A stretch of 64,000 nucleotides of DNA. Origin: Solen grandis (Eukaryota; Mollusca; Bivalvia; Adapedonta; Solenidae). Below the pieces are notes generated by a model. It was not told where the DNA came from. It saw only the letters and a list, made by a program, of their open reading frames with translations, and ran no database searches. The translations under genes and the position numbers were made by a program. The DNA is taken from NCBI GenBank assembly GCA_021229015.1, contig CM037788.1:57161525-57225524 (forward strand). The letters run 5' to 3'. Shown one piece after another: positions 59,235 through 64,000 of the stretch (the stretch's first letter is position 1; each line of letters begins with the position of its first letter).

Positions 59235-59280
59235 GCTCACATGAGCACAACGTGCTCAAGGTGAGCTTTTCTGATCGCCT

Positions 59281-59365
59281 TTTGTCCGGCGTCCGGCGTC
59301 CGTCGTCCGTGCGTGCGTCCGTGCGTGCGTGCGTCCGTGCGTGCGTCCGTGCGTGCGTCCGGCGT
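59281..59365 (+). repeat. GC-rich simple repeat (gtcc/gtgcgtgc)n
   Basis: Alternating gtccggc and cgtgcgtgc motifs for about 85 bp, very GC-rich against the AT-rich surroundings; lies within the repeat at 59235. Confidence 0.85.
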
Positions 59366-59572
59366 CAACAATTGCTTCAAACAACATCTCCTCCTAAACC
59401 GCTTGGCCAATTTGAAAAATATTTTGCAGGAATGTTCCTTGGATGAAGCTCTACTAAAGTTGTATAAATGGTTCTGGTCCATTGCATAATTAGGTCACAG
59501 GAGCTAAAAATAGATTTTAAAAATGCAAACTTTGAAAATCTTCTTCTGCAAAACTGCAAGGCCTAGAGCTTA

Positions 59573-60635
59573 GATATTTGGTATGTAGCATCATCTTATG
59601 GGCCACTACCAAGATTGTATAAATCATAGCCCTATGGTGATAAATGACCCCGCACCAGGGGTCACTTGTTTTACATAGAGTTATATAGAAAAATCTTAAA
59701 AAATCTTCTTCTATGAATCCATAAGGCCTAGAGCTTAGATATTTGGTATGTAGCATCATCTTATGGGCCACTACCAAGATTGTACAAATCATAGCCCTAT
59801 GGTGATAAATGACCCCGCACCAGGGGTCACTTGTTTTACATAGAGTTATATAGAAAAATCTTAAAAAATCTTCTTCATAATCCATAAGGCCTAGAGCTTA
59901 GATATTTGGTATGAAGCATCATCTTATGGGCCACTACCAAGATTGTACAAATCATAGCCCTATGGTGATAAATGACCCCGCACCAGTGGTCACTTGTTTT
60001 ACATAGAGTTATATAGGAAAATCTTAAAAAATCTTCTTCCATTAATGCATAAGGCCTAGAGCTTAGATATTTGGTATGAAGCATCATCTTATGGGCCACT
60101 ACCAAGATTGTACAAATCATAGCCCTATGGTGATAAATGACCCCGCACCAGTGGTCACTTGTTTTACATAGAGTTATATAGGAAAATCTTAAAAAATCTT
60201 CTTCCATGAATCATAAGGCCTAGAGCTTAGATATTTGGTATGAAGCATCATCTTATGGGCCACTACCAAGATTGTACAAATCATAGCCCTATGGTGATAA
60301 ATGACCCCGCACCAGGGGTCACTTGTTTTACACAGAGTTATATAGGAAAATCTTAAAAAATCTTCTTCTATGAATCCATAAGGCCTAGAGCTTAGATATT
60401 TGGTATGTAGCATCATCTTATGGGCCACTACCAAGATTGTACAAATCATAGCCCAATGGTGATAAATGACCCCACACCAGGGGTCACTTGTTTTACATAG
60501 AGTTAAATAGGAAAATCTTAAAAAATCTTCTTCTATGAATCAATAAGGCCTAGAGCTAAGATTTTTGGTATGTAGTAGCATCTAATGGTTCATTACAAAG
60601 ATTTTCAAAGTCTTGGCCCTACGGTGATAAATGAC
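59573..60635 (+). repeat. 165-bp tandem array (about 6.5 copies)
   Basis: gatatttggtatg starts units at 59573, 59738, 59901, 60066, 60230, 60395 and (diverged) 60560. Each carries gaccccgcaccaggggtcac and ends with an aaaatcttcttc block. Open frames on the minus strand (for example 59517-59885) come from the repeat and are not taken as genes. Confidence 0.9.
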
Positions 60636-60735
60636 NNNNNNNNNNNNNNNNNNNNNNNNNNNNNNNNNNNNNNNNNNNNNNNNNNNNNNNNNNNNNNNNN
60701 NNNNNNNNNNNNNNNNNNNNNNNNNNNNNNNNNNN
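60636..60735. other. Assembly gap (100 N)
   Basis: Exactly 100 N between the 165-bp array and the interior of a TTAA MITE. Confidence 0.98.
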
Positions 60736-60955
60736 CTCATTTTGACGCGCTAAATAGGTACCACATAAAGCCTGATCTGCAGAAAACCACAGTTAAACCT
60801 TACCAAATTTAATTATAAAATCTTCATTTCCAGACCACTGAGGATCAGCGAACAGCATAAAACCTGATCAGCCTGCGAGTTACTCGCAGGCTGATCTGGT
60901 TTTATGCTGTTCGCGTAGGTCTTTTCATGGTTTCCTCTATGAGGGAAAGGGTTAA
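60736..60955 (+). mobile_element. TTAA hairpin MITE, copy 11 (left end lost in gap)
   Basis: Starts within the element (ctcattttgacgcgc) directly after the Ns; the hairpin and right TTAA end are intact. Confidence 0.8.
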
Positions 60956-61407
60956 GAAATGGATATTCATTAAGTCATACATATGTACATGAATATTCAT
61001 GAGATATTGAGTTAATTACTGATTTGCATTCATTCTTTAAAAAAAAAATCTCTTCAAACAATTAATCTTATCCGATCCTAGCTGTTCAGAAAACAACAGA
61101 AGATTGAGAATAAAAGGTTCAGCAAAATATGGAGAAAGTCATCCACAGATACGTAAAATGGAACATTTTTTGATGCTTAATAAGTTAATATACACCATTT
61201 AGAACAGAGAGCTAGTAGTATAATAATTTTACTCCTACACATAACCAATAAATGATATAAAATTGCGCCATTCAAGTACTTATCATATTTGTTATTTAAC
61301 ATTTTTATTATTCCACCTTTGGGTTAAATGAAAAAAAAATTCTAAATCATATATTATAAAAGATCATATTTTATTATTTACATGTTTGTTAAAGTTTCCT
61401 GTATGCT
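60956..61407. other. Nothing recognised
   Basis: AT-rich non-repetitive sequence. Confidence 0.5.
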
Positions 61408-61515
61408 AAGAGTCTGGGGTCGATCCCCATTGGAGGCAAGGATTTTTCATGACTTCCCAGATGCAAAGTACTGGTCCAACCCAGAAACCACTAGAGGGAT
61501 TAGTATAAAGTGTAA
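61408..61515 (+). mobile_element. Copy of the 1274-type SINE
   Basis: ggggtcgatccccattgg (box B-like), gatgcaaagtactggtccaa and gagggattagtataaagtgt match the body at 1189-1440; head truncated. Confidence 0.6.
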
Positions 61516-61692
61516 GAACTTCTTTCCCAATTGATGCAAAAAAAAATAAGTATAAAAAAGTTAAGAAGAAACAAAATTTAAATTTAACGGCATCACTTGG
61601 TATCATAATGAGACATTTGAAAGACATGAAGAAATAAAAGTACAAAAAATAAAAACTCTCAAGTTAAATATCCTATCTATGGTAGGGTGACA

Positions 61693-61782
61693 GGAAACCG
61701 GCTTATAGTCAAAACTGCCCATACGTATAGATAAAACAATATATCTAAATTATATGGGTAGTTTTGACTATAAGATGGTTTC
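61693..61782. repeat. Strong 90-bp hairpin
   Basis: cttatagtcaaaactgccca and its inverse tgggtagttttgactataag form a ~22-bp stem with one mismatch, followed by atagat/atctat pairing and a short loop. gaaacc/ggtttc add an outer stem. It could be a minimal MITE or a transcribed hairpin. Confidence 0.6.
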
Positions 61783-62072
61783 AGTGTAATTAAGGTAGTC
61801 AAAAAAACTCAGCTAACTGCCTTAGCTGAGGACATAGTTTCTTACCTGTGTTGTTGTTGGAATGGGGCCTATTAACATCCCGCAGCCCCGGGGTGGTGCC
61901 TCCTGCCATGGAGGCGGGCGATGTTATCGAGGATGGTATGTGTCCTTTGGTTTCAGGGCTCTCTGGCATTATGGTGTCACAAAAATCTAAAAATAGAAAA
62001 GAAATCAAAGCTCTGAAAAGGTTAATTAAAGCACTGACCAAAACAACAGAGAACTAGGGAAAGAAATAAAAT

Positions 62073-62265
62073 GGGTGCCTTGATAGGGTAGTGGTAACGC
62101 GCCTCGGTTCTCATCCATGTGTCCCAGGTTTCAATTCCTGGACATGAATGTGAGAGGGTAAGGTGGTCGCCCGTCCAGACACGTGGGTTTTCCCCAGGCT
62201 CCCCAAGTTTCCTCCCACAATAATGACCACATTGTAACCGATGTAAAATAAATAAAGTTTAAACT
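62073..62265 (+). mobile_element. tRNA-headed SINE, third type
   Basis: ggtagtggtaacgcgcc and caggtttcaattcctgg resemble box A and box B, followed by cacgtgggttttccccaggc, caagtttcctcccacaat and an A-rich end (aaataaataaag). Confidence 0.5.
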
Positions 62266-62379
62266 TTGGGAAAAGGAACCAGAGCACTGAAAAATTCAAA
62301 GCACTGAAAGTACTAACTGAAATTCTTTTCTAACTGATGACATAAACATTGATTTCCATATTAATACATGACTATTTGA

Positions 62380-62524
62380 GTTTACCGTCGCTTCGACAGT
62401 ATTTCAGTCATATAGCGACGTCCAGCTAATTACAGGTGGAGGAAGACCCCGAATGCATGGAGGAATTCTGGGTAGAACCACCGACCTACTGCTAGCCAGC
62501 TGGAAGGCTTCCTCCCATGAAATA
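62380..62524 (-). mobile_element. SINE body fragment, minus strand
   Basis: Inverse of the SINE body: gtcgcttcgacagtatttca, cgacgtccagctaattacag and gtagaaccaccgacctactg, ending ggaaggcttcctcccatgaa. Head absent. Confidence 0.75.
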
Positions 62525-63689
62525 TTAATACATGTATAAATATATGTATTCATTCCTGGTTTCTGGATTGGATCATTATCTGATATTCAATCTTCAAAAC
62601 CAAATATCTATTTATATTCAGCCATGATCTGAAATTTGACGATTATAAATTCTATACTTAAAAGACGAAATAATGAAAAGAAAATTGTGTAAATAAAAAA
62701 AAATATATTTATGCAATATCTAATACATATACTTAAAAAGTATGGTTATAAAATAATTTTAAATTAAATTAAAAAAAAAATTTTTATTTATATTTTGATT
62801 GATTGATTAATTAACTTAATGAGTTAATCAATTTATTAATTAGTAACTAAGTAAGTATTTGCTTCATGTTATTTTGATGAGTATCATTAATCAAGGTCAT
62901 CCTACATTATCAAAAAAAATTTGAAGAAAAATAAAAAGAAAACATGTTCATACTCTACAGCGTTTATTGTAGTAAAAGCTGAGCCTTGGTGAAGTACAGC
63001 ATTTGTATTGCATAGTATTGTATTGTATTGTATTGTACAAGTAAAGTCATCTGTTCACCTTGAGTCACAATGTATCCTCTCATAGTTTGATATTTATACC
63101 CTCTTCATCACATTTGTATGCGCAAATTTCCATTAACACTTCCTCGACTCAAAGTACATTACCGAGGGATCGGTGGAAAAGTTCCTCCAAATATGATTAT
63201 CACAAATATAAAACAATGACATTGGGATCCTTGTTTATCTGTGGAATATTTCACAAACTGTTAGAAAAAATTATGATAACAAAAAACAAAAAATCCTTAA
63301 AGAGGGACAGCCTGTTGGAACAAAAACTCCATCACAACATCTGAGGTTTCACTTGCCTCCAAACAAAATTTCTAATGATTGTCTTTATTATGAAATATGT
63401 ACATCATTTAAAGTAAATATTATTAATAAATCCTGAACTATTATCAAATCACATCATTCTATACAACTTCTTTAACTTCCCTTCAAATACTGTCTTCATG
63501 CATTGAAGAACAGGCAACAAAGAAATCCAAAGTTTTGATACAAAACATAAAACTATTATAAGTCAAGTGTTTCCCCTAAGGAAAAGTCACTTTGTACAAA
63601 CAGTTTGCATTCAACTATTATAAAATCTCTCTCTGTCAAGCGCTCAAACTCTAAAGATGTTAAAGTTTTAAATGCTGTAATTTTCGGGG
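62525..63689. other. Nothing recognised
   Basis: Very AT-rich; a (tattg)n stretch lies at about 63007-63037. A 94-codon frame at 63060-63344 shows no family signature. Confidence 0.45.
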
Positions 63690-63960
63690 GCGACAGCAAA
63701 TTTTATTCAGGCCTTTGAAGGGCATGAGAGATCGCTTATCTTTTGCTCCAGATACTGACACTGATATTCGGTGACACGAGACAGTGTGCGAGTGTGAGGA
63801 TAAAGTGGGGGAGGGACAGATGGCACGAGACCGCCCCCTATATTACACATATCCCATAATCCCTTGGCCATAGTTGTCGTCTGCTAGTGTCGTCTGCTGT
63901 TATTTATTGATTTTTTTTTTCATTATTTTCTTTCTTAACATTATCAGCTGGAAAGAGATC
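63690..63960. other. GC-richer segment at window end, possible promoter or repeat
   Basis: Includes gggggcgacagcaaattt, gagaccgccccctata, cccataatcccttggcc and a doubled tgtcgtctgctag. It stands out from the AT-rich flank; no frame seen, and the window ends before context is available. Confidence 0.25.
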
Positions 63961-64000
63961 AGGGTGGGGGGTGGTGAATGTCCTTTGTATAATTGGCTAA

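Larger units (their letters stand above)
59235..60635 (+). mobile_element. Second copy of the CTCACCTGAGC-type repeat with a 165-bp tandem body
   Basis: Begins agctcacatgagcacaacgt with gctcaaggtgagc (hairpin), then a GC-rich (gtgcgtgcgtcc)n tract and gtcaacaatt...catctcctcc as in 28628-30008. The body is an array of 164-165-bp units starting at 59573, and the far end is lost in the gap. Confidence 0.6.

Noticed and set aside
59517..60449. Repeated minus-strand frames (MICTILVVAHKMMLHTKYLS)
   Set aside because: Generated by the 165-bp array; the same segment recurs in each unit without conservation beyond the DNA repeat.

Overview
The window is repeat-rich, AT-rich animal nuclear DNA. It has interrupted coding sequence with GT-AG introns, tRNA-derived SINEs, short inverted-repeat DNA transposons at high density, and many minisatellites. 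These features, and the style of the repeats, suggest a bivalve mollusc; the species is an inference and cannot be fixed from the sequence alone. No bacterial operon, CRISPR array, rRNA or clearly functional tRNA gene is visible.

Only one gene is firmly supported: the 3' three quarters of CTU1 (cytoplasmic tRNA 2-thiolation protein 1, NCS6/ATPBD3) on the + strand. It has ten in-phase exons between 11502 and 20742, followed by an AATAAA signal. They encode about 308 residues, including the CxxC plus Cys iron-sulfur ligands and the C-terminal zinc-ribbon. The N-terminal PP-loop (about 100 residues) was not found in the window. Its exons should lie upstream of base 1 or in the assembly gap at 10536-10635. 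The CTU1 introns hold SINEs, an inverted-repeat element and tandem arrays. The most striking array is at 18457-19678: about 15 tandem copies of a 77-bp unit carrying the 3' splice site and first ~27 bases of the next exon sit directly before the real exon.

The rest is mostly mobile and repetitive DNA. A dominant family of TTAA-flanked, hairpin-bearing MITEs (piggyBac-like by target site and CCC-start termini) occurs about eleven times, including a symmetric giant foldback, a copy with five tandem left ends, and a pair embedded in a ~610-bp dispersed duplication (35161-35769 and 50686-51301). Other elements are a Tigger/pogo-like relic (4047-5100), a 1265-bp element inserted into a 54-bp minisatellite (25775-27039), an RTE-like LINE 3' end (59084-59234), several small inverted-repeat elements, and two copies of a longer repeat beginning with a CTCACCTGAGC-type hairpin.

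Minisatellites occupy 6545-6985, 9257-9741, 10636-11240, 24660-27400, 27886-28500, 36812-37815, 39897-40135, 52190-52765, 53775-54770, 56968-57795 and 59573-60635. Those with periods divisible by three create long but spurious open frames on both strands. Both 100-N gaps (10536-10635, 60636-60735) touch such arrays. Three small open frames (40340-40552 minus, 55835-56090 plus, 56468-56842 plus) could be exons or gene relics but are not identified with confidence.
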